A stretch of 64,000 bases of DNA from Paenibacillus taiwanensis DSM 18679 (GCF_000425125.1 NZ_KE384306.1:335705-399704), one strand, 5' to 3'; shown: positions 33,554-42,702, counted from the stretch's first letter. Program-made: numbers and translations. Notes: generated from the sequence alone by a model not told the origin.

Positions 33554-34769
33554 GTGAAGTGCCTGATTTACGATTGGATGTCTTGGATTGTGCCGCACGT
33601 GTGTACTCTCGTGATATGCTAAGCAGTATTCCGATACTTCCCATCGTTATAAGTAGTGATGTCCCGCCGTAACTAATAAACGGAAGCGTAACCCCTGTTA
33701 TGGGAATCGTACGCGTAACGCCCCCAATATTAATAAAGGCTTGTACGGCGATATTACCGATTATGCCGACGCCTACCAGTGTCCCGTATATGTCGGGACA
33801 ACGCAGAGCAATAAGCAAGCCGCGCCATATTAAGTAGGCATATACAATTAGGAACAGAGTAGTGCCGATAAAACCTAACTCTTCAGCAATAACCGCAAAT
33901 ATAAAGTCGTTGTAAGGATAAGGCAAATAGAGAAGCTTTTGTATGCCTTGTCCAAAGCCTGCCCCTGTCCAGCCGCCATGCGAAATGGCTTTGAGTGACT
34001 CGACCAAGTTATAGCTTGATGCCTGAATGTCATGCAACGGATCAAGCCAAGACTGAATCCGGCCGAATTTATAGCCGGATGTAAGCTTATCGGGCGAGAT
34101 GACATAACTCATCCCGAGCACTGCTCCAACACCAAGCAGGCCAACAAACGCACAATTAAATATATGCTTCATGTTGGCACCGCCAGCAATGACTATAATG
34201 CCTGCTGTCATCGCCAAGATCATGGCGGAGCCAAAGTCTGGTTGTAACATGATCAGTCCAACGACAACCCCTACGATGATCATAACAGGGAACAAGCCGC
34301 GCTTAAAATCTCGGAATACCTCACCCTTCTTGGTAATAAGCGCGGCCAAGTACAGAACAGTGGCGATCTTTGCTAATTCGGAGGGCTGTATTCCGATACT
34401 CCCGACGCCGAACCAACTTTTGGCACCATTCAAATCTTTGCCGATATAAGGAACTAAAGCAAGCATAATTAAGGTAACGATAAAAAAAGGTACAAACCAT
34501 TTCTTATAAAAGGAATAAGGGATGTTCATTGCGACAAGCATCGCAACAAATCCAATGACGGCCCACATCAACTGGCGTTTTACGAAGTATAGAGCATCAT
34601 GGTTGTATTTTTCTGAAACGGCAGCAAGACTGGAACTCGCACTGAATACCATGACAACACCGAATCCCACAAGAAGCAAAGTAAACACAAGCAATTGGAA
34701 GTCAGGTGTACCTTTACTTAACGGGGGCGGGGTATTTCGTTTCATGGGTTTATAGGTTGTTCGATTCAA
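33519..34769 (-). CDS. ftsW: FtsW/RodA/SpoVE family glycosyltransferase
   Basis: This 416-residue SEDS protein polymerises lipid II into glycan with a partner transpeptidase. About ten hydrophobic segments are visible; family signatures include QLMWAVIGFVAM, SWFGVGSIGIQPSELAKIATVLYLA, LQPDFGSAMIL, YKFGRIQSWLDP (catalytic Asp in the extracellular loop) and TLPFISYGGTSLL. FtsW fits the ylaN neighbourhood better than SpoVE, though the two are hard to separate. TTG 34769 follows AGAGGG by 7 nt; the ATG at codon 9 has no ribosome site. The final residues DYRPLRPV form part of a terminator. Confidence 0.9.
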   Translation of the reverse strand: MNRTTYKPMKRNTPPPLSKGTPDFQLLVFTLLLVGFGVVMVFSASSSLAAVSEKYNHDALYFVKRQLMWAVIGFVAMLVAMNIPYSFYKKWFVPFFIVTLIMLALVPYIGKDLNGAKSWFGVGSIGIQPSELAKIATVLYLAALITKKGEVFRDFKRGLFPVMIIVGVVVGLIMLQPDFGSAMILAMTAGIIVIAGGANMKHIFNCAFVGLLGVGAVLGMSYVISPDKLTSGYKFGRIQSWLDPLHDIQASSYNLVESLKAISHGGWTGAGFGQGIQKLLYLPYPYNDFIFAVIAEELGFIGTTLFLIVYAYLIWRGLLIALRCPDIYGTLVGVGIIGNIAVQAFINIGGVTRTIPITGVTLPFISYGGTSLLITMGSIGILLSISREYTRAAQSKTSNRKSGTSQKKDYRPLRPV

Positions 34770-34780
34770 TGATGAACCCT

Positions 34781-35128
34781 CTAAGCAATCAGAGCTTGCT
34801 TGAATTGCTCAAGCTTCTGTGTTGCCGTATTTACGATCGCTTGCGGGACAGGTGATTCATAATCGAGTCCGTGGGGGAACGTCGCTTTTCCCATATATAC
34901 GGCTTCGATAGCGAGCAGCGCATCGGGCTTTTCCAGTTTGCCTTCCGTAACCCGTGTGTTTACACGTACGAAATATTCCGCGCCACTCTCTGTGTCTTCC
35001 AATTTCAGATCGTATGTAGCTCGATAATATTCCCACTGCCAGCGAACAAATCCGAGCGATTCGGACACTTCATCGAGATGTGCCAGTTCAGAGACAAGCC
35101 CGTTCAGGCCTGAATTTTCAATAATCAT
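34781..35128 (-). CDS. YugN-like family protein
   Basis: This 115-residue protein resembles the YugN family: LNGLVSELAHLDEVSESLGFVRWQWEYYRATYDLKLEDT at the N-terminus (split), then YFVRVNTRVTEGKLEKPDALLAIEAVYMGKATFPHGLDYES. No signal or membrane segment is seen, so a cytosolic role is expected, but function is unknown. ATG 35128 follows AAGGAGG with a 9-nt gap; the longer frame to 35269 has no ribosome site. It ends 11 bp before the start of ftsW, so the two are probably co-transcribed. Confidence 0.8.
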   Translation of the reverse strand: MIIENSGLNGLVSELAHLDEVSESLGFVRWQWEYYRATYDLKLEDTESGAEYFVRVNTRVTEGKLEKPDALLAIEAVYMGKATFPHGLDYESPVPQAIVNTATQKLEQFKQALIA

Positions 35129-35352
35129 GTGCCAGTTCCTCCTTATTCTATAAAACGCCAAGTTCAAATCTCTTTTCCATGATAGTATGTTTCCAGTTCT
35201 TCTGCAAGAGAGCGGCAGTGTTCTGCATGAGCAAACAGAAGTGAATGTTGTGTGGCCAAATTGTGACAAGCGTAGGACGGCAGAGGTATGTTACAATATG
35301 GTACAACAATAGGCATCGTATATCACGGCTTGGGGAGAGGACGTGAAGTTAT

Positions 35353-36585
35353 ATGTATAATGAATGGTCGGTAGAGGAAGCGGAATGGCGTTTTGATGAG
35401 ATGGTGGAATGGCGCAGATACTTACATATGCATCCAGAGTTATCTTATGAAGAAACGAATACGTCCAATTATATTGCGGAGAAGTTAACGTCCTTTGGTA
35501 TCTCGATTAAGCGTAACATAGGCGGACATGGAATAGTGGGCATCATTAAATCAAGTCAAGGTGAGGGCAATGTGATCGCACTTCGGGCCGATATGGATGC
35601 ACTTCCAATACAAGACGGCAAGCGGTGCGAATACCGGTCCACAATACCAGGTGTGATGCACGCCTGCGGCCACGACGGTCATACGGCCACGCTGCTTGCC
35701 GTAGCGCGGCTGTTGCAGGAGCATCGCGACAAGTGGCGGGGAGAAGTAAGGCTGCTCTTCCAGCCAGCTGAAGAGGTGAGCCCTGGTGGTGCGCAAGCTA
35801 TGATCAAGGACGGGGCGCTTCAAGGCGTGCAATCCATATATGGCGTTCACTTGTGGACACCACTACCTGCGGGAGAGATCGCCACGCGTTCAGGTCCGAT
35901 GATGGCCGCTGTTGATGATTTTTTTGTGACGATACATGGAAAGGGAGGCCATGCGGGTATGCCGCATGCATGCGTTGATGCTGTAGTCATAGGCGCAGCT
36001 TTGGTCCAGCAGTTGCAAACGATCGTTAGTCGCAACGTATCTCCGCTGGAATCGGCAGTCGTTTCTGTAGGGTCGCTTCAGGCAGGCACTACACAAAATG
36101 TCATAGCAGATTGTGCTATTTTGAAGGGAACTGTGCGTTCCTTTGATCCTTTAATTCGATCGTTGTTAAGGAATCGTGTGGAATCGATCATTGAACATAC
36201 GTGTGCTATGTATGATGCACAATATGAACTGGAGTATAGAATCGGTTATCCAGCACTCGTGAATGATAAGGCGGAAGCAGAACGGGTTTTCCGTGTCGCG
36301 GCATCATGCTTTGGTGAGGCGGCAGTACATACAGCAGACATGATGATGCCGGCGGAAGATTTTGCTTACTATAATAAAGTTGTACCAGGCTGTTTTATTT
36401 TTGTTGGCGCAGGCAATGAGCAGAATTGCCGCTACCCGCATCATCACCCGATGTTTGACTTTGAGGAACGTGCAATGCTGCAAGCAGGGCAATTGCTGCT
36501 GGCGATGGCTGTTGATGCGCTAAAAGAGTCGCGGGCAAGCGACTCGGAACGGAATGAACGGAATGCCGTACAATTTGAAGTATGA
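35353..36585 (+). CDS. M20 family amidohydrolase (HipO/AmaA type)
   Basis: This 410-residue zinc/metal-dependent hydrolase has the M20D signature HPELSYEE near residue 27, ALRADMDALPI, and metal ligands in MHACGHDGHTA (Cys105, His107, His110), FQPAEEVSPGG (Glu pair), GVHLW and the C-terminal YPHHHPMFDFEE. A dimerisation insert lies at about 185-300 (GKGGHAGMPH). Members cleave N-acyl amino acids; the substrate is unknown. ATG 35353 follows a GAGAGGACG site; an extended -10 TACAAT (35292-35297) is upstream. The last 20 residues are rich in Arg and Asn. Confidence 0.9.
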   Translation: MYNEWSVEEAEWRFDEMVEWRRYLHMHPELSYEETNTSNYIAEKLTSFGISIKRNIGGHGIVGIIKSSQGEGNVIALRADMDALPIQDGKRCEYRSTIPGVMHACGHDGHTATLLAVARLLQEHRDKWRGEVRLLFQPAEEVSPGGAQAMIKDGALQGVQSIYGVHLWTPLPAGEIATRSGPMMAAVDDFFVTIHGKGGHAGMPHACVDAVVIGAALVQQLQTIVSRNVSPLESAVVSVGSLQAGTTQNVIADCAILKGTVRSFDPLIRSLLRNRVESIIEHTCAMYDAQYELEYRIGYPALVNDKAEAERVFRVAASCFGEAAVHTADMMMPAEDFAYYNKVVPGCFIFVGAGNEQNCRYPHHHPMFDFEERAMLQAGQLLLAMAVDALKESRASDSERNERNAVQFEV

Positions 36586-36631
36586 AATAACGTTAGGGTG
36601 GGAAGTATATGCCTGAACAGGAGGGATATCC

Positions 36632-37057
36632 ATGTCTAACGTTAAAGAAGTAATGACTGATTCATGCTCGACCTTGACGCTGCTGGATAATGTATACGAG
36701 GCTGCTGTCTTGATGAAACAGCAGGACATCGGTTTTGTGCCGATTGTAGATCAAGGGCGTGTTGTCGGAGTGGTAACAGATCGTGATATCGTTATACGTG
36801 GTGTGGCAGAGAAGCATCCGAACTCTGCGCATATACGTGATGTCATGACAGAGCATATTATTTCGGTGCGCTCCAATATGTCAGTGGACGAAGCGGCAGA
36901 GGTGATGGCAGAGCATCAGGTACGCCGACTCCCAGTTATTGATGACGGTCAACTGGTAGGCGTAGTATCTTTGGGTGACTTGGCTGTACGTCGTCCTCTA
37001 GCTGATGAAGCCGGTCAAGCGCTCAGTGAAATTTCTGAATCACCGTATACGCATTAA
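36632..37057 (+). CDS. CBS-domain pair protein
   Basis: This 141-residue protein consists of two CBS motifs: VKEVMTDSCSTLTLLDNVYEAAVLMKQQDIGFVPIVDQGRVVGVVTDRDI and a second with RDVMTEHIISVRSNM...VRRLPVIDDGQLVGVVSLGDLA. Both have the typical V-G-V-V-(T/S)-x-x-D end. CBS pairs bind adenine nucleotides and sense energy charge, but no effector domain is fused here. ATG 36632 follows AGGAGGG. It lies 46 bp after the amidohydrolase; co-transcription is likely. A very long terminator hairpin follows. Confidence 0.88.
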   Translation: MSNVKEVMTDSCSTLTLLDNVYEAAVLMKQQDIGFVPIVDQGRVVGVVTDRDIVIRGVAEKHPNSAHIRDVMTEHIISVRSNMSVDEAAEVMAEHQVRRLPVIDDGQLVGVVSLGDLAVRRPLADEAGQALSEISESPYTH

Positions 37058-37073
37058 ACAGATTTTATTTTGG

Positions 37074-37147
37074 AGTTCATCTTTCTATCTCCCACCAGTT
37101 TGTGCGTCTAAAGCGCTGCTGGCGGGAGAGTGGGGATGAACTTTTTT
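37074..37147 (+). terminator. long terminator after the CBS gene
   Basis: AGTTCATC (37074-37081) pairs with GATGAACT (37135-37142), enclosing CTCCC-A-CCAG/CTGG-C-GGGAG (37089-37098, 37119-37128), and is followed by six T. It is one of the longest hairpins in the window. Confidence 0.8.
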
Positions 37148-37337
37148 GCAGTGTACATACAGGGATGAAAAGGTGCTGGTTAACATCGATGTGGGAATGA
37201 ATACTGCGGTGATGGACACCGGACACACGTAAGTCAAAAGAAAGTAAAATGAATAACGCAGCAAAAACAAGAAGCAAAAAGGCAATCTTGATGGCAGCAA
37301 TGCAACATTATACGTTTGTAATGAGGCGGTGACACGT

Positions 37338-39044
37338 TTGTCCATTTTTGAAATGGTCGTTCAACAAGACTTGACTATACTAGTGCACGATAGTAGTCCG
37401 CGTTATAAGGACATGCGACCACAGTTGCAGCGCTTTGCGACGCTGATTAAACATCCGGCAGGTATACATACTTTTAAGATGACGCCGCTTACGTTGTGGA
37501 ACGCCGCTGCTGCGGGTATGTGCGCAGAAGATATTACGAATACGTTGGAACAGTATGCCAGTTGGCCGATTCCAACACGTGCGAAGCAAGACATTGCGTT
37601 ATGGATGGGCCGATATGGACTATTTATTCTTGCTGGAGAAGACGACGCAGAGGCGCTCCGACTGGTGTGCAGGGATCAAAACCTGTTAGCCCGCTTCATA
37701 CATAACAGCGAAATTGGTACGTTATTTAGCGGGACGTTAGGAGCCGATGCTGTCAGTGTACCCGCCAAATTCAGAGGACGACTCAAAAAGGAGTTTGCTC
37801 GAATTGGCTATCCGGTCATAGACCAGGTCGGCTATCAGGACGGGGAGTCGCTTGTATTTGCACTGGCAACAGCAGAGGCAGACGACGCTGCATTTCAGCT
37901 GCGGGACTATCAGCAGGAGGCGGTGACAGCGTTCACAGGAGGCACTCATAAGTTGGGTGGCGACGGTGTCATCGTGCTTCCTTGTGGGGCTGGCAAGACG
38001 ATTGTAGGCATTGGGACGATGGCGCAGTTGCAAAGCGAGACGCTAATTCTGACTTCAAATACAACCTCGGTCAAACAATGGAAACGTGAAATTTTAGAGA
38101 AGACTACCCTCACGGACAATAAGATTGGAGAGTACACCGGTCAATCCAAAGAGGTCAGGCCGATCACAATTGCTACTTATCAAATGATGACTTATCGCCA
38201 TGCGGAAAATGAGGAATTTATCCATATGCGGCTGTTCCATGAGCGGAATTGGGGGCTGATTATTTATGATGAGGTCCATCTGCTGCCTGCGCCTGTATTT
38301 CGGACGACAGCCGATTTGCAAGCGACGAGACGTCTCGGTCTGACGGCTACGTTGGTCAGAGAAGATGGATGCGAACAGGACGTATTTTCATTAATCGGGC
38401 CGAAACGATATGAGCTGCCATGGCGACAACTGGAAGAGACGGGGTTTATTGCAAAAGTTAGTTGTGCAGAGCTGCTGGTTCCGATGTCTGCTCCATTAAA
38501 TGAACGATATATACGCGCGGAATCAAGAGAAAAAGCGCGTCTTGCAGGGGAAAACATAGATAAGTTGCGCGTAATCAAAGAACTGCTTGCACGTCATGAG
38601 AAACAGCCCACACTCATTATCGGGCAATATTTGGACCAACTCCGACTTATTGCTGCTGGCATACAAGCGCCGCTCTTAACTGGAAGTACCCCTCAGGAAG
38701 AACGTCAGCGCCTGTATGAGCAGTTCAGAAACAAAGAAATTGATGTATTAGTTGTATCTAAGGTGGCCAACTTTGCTGTTGATCTCCCTGACGCTACGGT
38801 TGCAATTCAAGTGTCAGGAAGCTACGGTTCCAGACAAGAGGAAGCACAAAGATTAGGTCGGTTGCTTAGACCGAAGTCAGACGGAAGGCAAGCTTATTTC
38901 TACACCCTTGTATCGGAGCATTCCAAGGAGCAGGAATATGCGATGAAGCGTCAGCTCTTTCTGATCGAGCAAGGGTATCAATATGACATTGTGAAGGAGG
39001 AGCAACTCCATGAATACGGCACAGCTGCTTGCGCGGACAGTTGA
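37338..39044 (+). CDS. XPB/Rad25-like superfamily 2 helicase
   Basis: This 568-residue SF2 helicase resembles bacterial XPB (ERCC3-like). Walker A is LPCGAGKT (near 214), the Walker B box reads DEVH (near 311), and the XPB-type RED signature follows TATLVREDG (near 340). Motif VI reads QEEAQRLGRLLRPK. The N-terminal 190 residues form an XPB-like extension rather than a second ATPase. Bacterial XPB unwinds DNA and is proposed to act in repair, as an alternative partner to UvrABC; it is a candidate here, not proven. Start TTG 37338 is 8 nt after AGGCGG. It overlaps the next gene by 35 bp. Confidence 0.85.
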   Translation: MSIFEMVVQQDLTILVHDSSPRYKDMRPQLQRFATLIKHPAGIHTFKMTPLTLWNAAAAGMCAEDITNTLEQYASWPIPTRAKQDIALWMGRYGLFILAGEDDAEALRLVCRDQNLLARFIHNSEIGTLFSGTLGADAVSVPAKFRGRLKKEFARIGYPVIDQVGYQDGESLVFALATAEADDAAFQLRDYQQEAVTAFTGGTHKLGGDGVIVLPCGAGKTIVGIGTMAQLQSETLILTSNTTSVKQWKREILEKTTLTDNKIGEYTGQSKEVRPITIATYQMMTYRHAENEEFIHMRLFHERNWGLIIYDEVHLLPAPVFRTTADLQATRRLGLTATLVREDGCEQDVFSLIGPKRYELPWRQLEETGFIAKVSCAELLVPMSAPLNERYIRAESREKARLAGENIDKLRVIKELLARHEKQPTLIIGQYLDQLRLIAAGIQAPLLTGSTPQEERQRLYEQFRNKEIDVLVVSKVANFAVDLPDATVAIQVSGSYGSRQEEAQRLGRLLRPKSDGRQAYFYTLVSEHSKEQEYAMKRQLFLIEQGYQYDIVKEEQLHEYGTAACADS

Positions 39045-41106
39045 AATTGGCGGGCATCCTGCACAATCGTACTGGCGGAGATATGCGGCTTCAGTCGAAG
39101 AAATTAGGCAGACCTTACTTCAGATGCCGCCTGATCTGTTCCGCCAATTCGAAGTTATTGTCAAACGCGCAGGTGCGCTGCCTTTTAACGAGGGCAAGAT
39201 TGCACAGTGGCATAGCGCTGAGGCAGCAGGCGCCTATGTGCTTGCAGCACTGCCGTATTTGCAGCAGTTCGGTCTAATAGCCGCATTGCGGAAATCATGG
39301 GGAGAACGGATTTATTTTGTGCCGCGTGATGTTTATTTCGTAATGATTGGCTTGTATTGGAGCAAGACAGGTGACTCTCGTTATGAGGGGCGTAATGAAT
39401 TGGAATTAACCGTGCCTGCGCCGTTACAACTGGAAACTCTTCCTGGCTGCGACCGAGTTGAAGTGGGGGAAGGAGCGGCAGGAGATGTATTTCGCCTGCT
39501 TGTGTATGCCGTCAAGGAAGGGCTGCCTCTAACTGCTAAAGGCATGCTGCATAAGAAGACGATGCAGCGGCTGTCCAACATCATACAGATGTCAGATGAA
39601 GCTATTGCGACAAGTGGATGTGAGTATCCCAACTCTTCGATTTTAGCGGCATCAGTAGCGGTAACCTTAGATATTGCCCTTCGGTTTGGCATGCTGCGAA
39701 AAGAAGCACAGCAGTACAGTGTTCGTGCGGATGTGCTTCAATATTGGCTGCAACAGCCGCTCCATAAGTGGCGCGCGGCCATTTTTGAGATTGCGTTTGA
39801 GCATTTTGTGCCTGCACAAAGCAGCTTAAAACATGCAATTGCAGCACTTGCCATGATGGGAGGCAGCTCAGACTGGCGATTAGTGGACGCCAGCTTGCTT
39901 GTTGTCGCCTACGACAAGTGGTTGCATGCAGAGGAATTGCCACAATATCGCAGTTGGCTGCTGATGGCACATTCGCTAGGGTTTTGTGATCTTGGTGCAG
40001 ATGCGGAAGGTAACTGGTGGTACAGGTGGAAGGAAAATGATTTCAGTCGCACATATGCTGTGTCAACAGTACAACATCAGAACGAATCGCAATCGTTTTC
40101 CGGCTTGTTTATTCAGCCTGACTTTGAGATTATTGCGCCACCTGACTGCCCTTTGTCTGTGCGCTGGGAATTGGAGATGATAGCCGAGCATGTAAGTTCT
40201 GATGCCATGCATACGTTTCGTCTCACAAAAGATTCATACACTGCGGCTGTAGAGCGAGGCTATACATTAGATTGTGTTGTTTCTTTTATGGAACGGCAAG
40301 CATGTACAGGGGTTCCTCACAATATTAGGGATGCTTGTGAGCGTTGGAATGCTCAATATGGGCGCGTGCAGTTTGCTGAAGTTGTACTGCTGCGCTGCGC
40401 CGACGAGGAGACTGCTGCGGCCATACGATTGGCTTGGGAGACAACTGGAGAACAAGCAGTGCTTACTCCAATTGGCTCGAAAGATTTTGTAATTGATCGC
40501 CAAGAGGTGGACCGGATTCGCCGCAGATTGGAGCAGGTTGGCATGGCTCCAATGCAACGTTGGGGGCAGGATGAGGTTTATGATTCAAAACTAGCAACGA
40601 TGGACAGGCATGTGGGGGCACGTGAACAGGAAGTACATATGGAAATGATCAGTCTAAGCACTAGTGAAGAGGGGCTGATGGAGGGAACTGCGACAGCTCT
40701 TGGAGGGTATGATGCAAAAGGGATGGTTTACAGTCCAAGTTCATTGCAGTATTATGAAATGGATACGGATATTTTGCACCATGATGCTGTATTATCGCCG
40801 TTCTATGGCCTGCCAGTCATGTGGACGAATGCTGTCCGCTCGTACCATGCATCTACGATGAAAGAATTAGTTCAGACCGCGATTGAACAGATGCTGCCGC
40901 TCGAAGTGGAGTCTGGTAACGCAGGTAGCGAAAGGGAAGTCATCGTTCCATTTCGGGTACAAGAGCTGCCAGAGTCAGCCTGGCTGCTGGAAGCTTCAAT
41001 CTCACGGGATGGAACTACGAATCAGACGCAGGTGCAGCCGGATCAGTGGAAAGGTGTTCGAATCCTATTGCCAGCGTGGCTTGAACGAGTACGCGGGAAT
41101 GAATAG
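39010..41106 (+). CDS. Ssl2/XPB N-terminal-domain protein, partner of the helicase
   Basis: This 698-residue protein has no helicase motifs. Its middle part (about 363-490: FSGLFIQPDFEIIAPPDCPLS, FRLTKDSYTAAVERGYTLD, GVPHNIRDACERWNAQYGRVQF) matches the helicase-associated Ssl2/XPB N-terminal domain. In actinobacteria a protein of this kind is encoded next to XPB, so the pair is probably functional together, for example for DNA loading. The start ATG 39010 has AAGGAGG 9 nt upstream inside the helicase gene, indicating translational coupling. Function beyond this is inference. Confidence 0.75.
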   Translation: MNTAQLLARTVEIGGHPAQSYWRRYAASVEEIRQTLLQMPPDLFRQFEVIVKRAGALPFNEGKIAQWHSAEAAGAYVLAALPYLQQFGLIAALRKSWGERIYFVPRDVYFVMIGLYWSKTGDSRYEGRNELELTVPAPLQLETLPGCDRVEVGEGAAGDVFRLLVYAVKEGLPLTAKGMLHKKTMQRLSNIIQMSDEAIATSGCEYPNSSILAASVAVTLDIALRFGMLRKEAQQYSVRADVLQYWLQQPLHKWRAAIFEIAFEHFVPAQSSLKHAIAALAMMGGSSDWRLVDASLLVVAYDKWLHAEELPQYRSWLLMAHSLGFCDLGADAEGNWWYRWKENDFSRTYAVSTVQHQNESQSFSGLFIQPDFEIIAPPDCPLSVRWELEMIAEHVSSDAMHTFRLTKDSYTAAVERGYTLDCVVSFMERQACTGVPHNIRDACERWNAQYGRVQFAEVVLLRCADEETAAAIRLAWETTGEQAVLTPIGSKDFVIDRQEVDRIRRRLEQVGMAPMQRWGQDEVYDSKLATMDRHVGAREQEVHMEMISLSTSEEGLMEGTATALGGYDAKGMVYSPSSLQYYEMDTDILHHDAVLSPFYGLPVMWTNAVRSYHASTMKELVQTAIEQMLPLEVESGNAGSEREVIVPFRVQELPESAWLLEASISRDGTTNQTQVQPDQWKGVRILLPAWLERVRGNE

Positions 41107-41137
41107 ACCGCAAATAGAGAGTTGAGCGTGATAACGA

Positions 41138-41578
41138 ATGCCACAAGAACATGAACCTGTTGACATGGCCGCTCTGCTTATCCAAGCGTACGAATTAGGA
41201 GACATGATTAAGGATTCAGCCGAGATGGCTTCTTATTTATATTGGAAAGAGCGCATGGCAACACAACAAGATGTGCAGCAACTAGTTCTTGAATTTGCTC
41301 GCAAGAAAGAGACATTTTCCGAGACGGAACGCTTCGGCCACTATCATCCGGACTATCATGAGGCGAAGGCTGCTGTGAAGGCGGTTGAACGCCAACTGCA
41401 CGAATATGAGGAAGTGCGTCAATATAAACAAGCGGAGGAGCAATTGGACGAGATGTTATACGAACTGTCCAAGACGATAGCTGCCGCGGTATCAGACACG
41501 ATCAAGGTACCTAGCAACTCACTTAAGTCTACCGGTGGCTGTGGTAGTGGATGCAGCGGAAGTTGCGGAAGTTGTTAA
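41138..41578 (+). CDS. ylbF: YlbF, Y-complex component
   Basis: This 146-residue helical protein belongs to the YlbF/YmcA family. The central region (LLIQAYELGDMIKDSAEMASYLYWKE to QYKQAEEQLDEMLYEL) is the coiled-coil core, and the C-terminus is a Gly/Cys tail, GGCGSGCSGSCGSC, with four Cys as in B. subtilis YlbF. There YlbF, YmcA and YaaT form the Y-complex, which carries Fe-S clusters and steers RNase Y. Start ATG 41138; the ribosome site is weak. It lies 31 bp after the helicase partner gene and before ylbG. Confidence 0.9.
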   Translation: MPQEHEPVDMAALLIQAYELGDMIKDSAEMASYLYWKERMATQQDVQQLVLEFARKKETFSETERFGHYHPDYHEAKAAVKAVERQLHEYEEVRQYKQAEEQLDEMLYELSKTIAAAVSDTIKVPSNSLKSTGGCGSGCSGSCGSC

Positions 41579-41651
41579 TGAATGCGATGCAGTCTAGCGA
41601 TATTCGCTCTCTTGCGAAGCGTAATGTAATCGGAAAGCGAGGGAAAGCAGC

Positions 41652-41915
41652 ATGTTTCCAGATCGTACAGGTTTTATCATTTGGGTAAGCGACGTAAAGG
41701 CCGCTCGTAATTTAGAGAAATACGGCTCGCTGCACTATGTGTCACGTAAGATGCAGTATGCCGTCCTTTATGTTAACGCTGAACGTGCGGAAGAGACGAT
41801 GAAAAATATTAAACGTCTAAATTACGTCAAGAAGATTGAACGCTCCTATCGGAATGAAATTAAAACCGAGTATAGCGGTGAGTTTGAAGAAAAGACGAGA
41901 TTTTACGGGATGTAA
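41652..41915 (+). CDS. ylbG: YlbG, DUF2129 family protein
   Basis: This 87-residue protein has the YlbG core: RTGFIIWVSDVKAARNLEKYGSLHYVSRKMQYAVLYVNAERAEE split over residues 5-48, then LNYVKKIERSYRNEIKTEY. Function unknown; it is found directly after ylbF in B. subtilis as well, which makes the call firm. ATG 41652 follows GAGGG with an 8-nt gap. A large terminator hairpin follows at 41961. Confidence 0.9.
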   Translation: MFPDRTGFIIWVSDVKAARNLEKYGSLHYVSRKMQYAVLYVNAERAEETMKNIKRLNYVKKIERSYRNEIKTEYSGEFEEKTRFYGM

Positions 41916-41960
41916 ATGTACAACGTTACATTACAGTGCGTGAGTTACAGTGAAAACACA

Positions 41961-42012
41961 GGGCAACGGCAGGTGAAACCACGATGGTGGTTCCACTACC
42001 GTTGTCTTTTTT
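41961..42012 (+). terminator. terminator after ylbG
   Basis: GGCAACGG-C-AG-GTG-AAACCAC pairs with GTGGTT-CCAC-TACCGTTGTC (arms 41962-41981 and 41987-42006), followed by TTTTTT. Confidence 0.85.
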
Positions 42013-42155
42013 GTCATTACCTCGACATCTTGTTAAAGATTTCCTAAAAACAGCTAGTTATGGCCCGTATGAACTTGAGAATCAGTTACGCATCATGTAA
42101 TATTATGGGTAAATATACATAGAGAAAAAGACCTATCTGGTGGAGAGTGGTACCG

Positions 42156-42593
42156 GTGAGAGACAAGGTAATGGAGCGTTGGAGCACATATGAGCCATTT
42201 TATGTCTGGCTTGGTGACAAGAAGATCGCGGATATCGTTATTACGAACCATGCTAAGACACGCTGGAACGATCGGATTGCGAAATCGGATACCGATGTGG
42301 AGAGTATTGCAACATTAATGTGGGAGTATTTGAAGAACCAGAGTATGACTTCGTATTATCGTCATGAGGAAGATGTTTATTTAATTGATGAAGATATCGT
42401 TATGGTGGCTGAGTTAGTAGAGTCGGATCGTGATTTTGACATTACGGGCTGCCCGATGATGAAGATGGTTGTAGTCACTTTTTTAGGACGTATGTCAGAA
42501 ACGATGGAGCTGCGTGATTTGAAGACTTATTACTCGTGGCTGCGTCACTCCAGACGGATGACCTTAGTAAAGAATTCACGAAAGCGCAAGTAG
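42156..42593 (+). CDS. protein of unknown function
   Basis: I do not recognise this 145-residue protein as a characterised family. It has a DUF4258-like look: VITNHAKTRWNDRIAKSDTDVESI (conserved His/Arg pattern) followed later by MVVVTFLGRMSETMELRD, and a basic C-terminus (LRHSRRMTLVKNSRKRK) that could bind nucleic acid. No signal or membrane segment. GTG 42156 is 8 nt after GGAGAG; the GTG at 42147 overlaps that site. It is a single gene between the ylbG and LysR units, with its own terminator. Confidence 0.65.
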   Translation: MRDKVMERWSTYEPFYVWLGDKKIADIVITNHAKTRWNDRIAKSDTDVESIATLMWEYLKNQSMTSYYRHEEDVYLIDEDIVMVAELVESDRDFDITGCPMMKMVVVTFLGRMSETMELRDLKTYYSWLRHSRRMTLVKNSRKRK

Positions 42594-42625
42594 TAAACCG
42601 CCCCCAGTTATACGTATGAAGTGAT

Positions 42626-42657
42626 GCCGCATCCCGATTGTTGGGGTGCGGCTTTTT
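42626..42657 (+). terminator. terminator after the unknown gene
   Basis: GCCGCATCCC (42626-42635) pairs with GGGGTGCGGC (42643-42652), followed by TTTTT. Confidence 0.88.
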
Positions 42658-42693
42658 GTATAGCGGGATAGGTGACCTGTATAAGAGGGGCTA

Positions 42694-42702
42694 TGTTATA
42701 AT
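42694..42702 (+). promoter_or_regulatory. extended -10 promoter of the LysR gene
   Basis: TG-T-TATAAT with the -10 at 42697-42702; no good -35 was found. It is 33 bp upstream of the start codon. Confidence 0.5.

Noticed and set aside
37148-37337. Short peptide starting near 37172 (VLVNIDVGMNTAVMDTGHT)
   Set aside because: The ribosome site overlaps the start and the frame is only about 20 codons.
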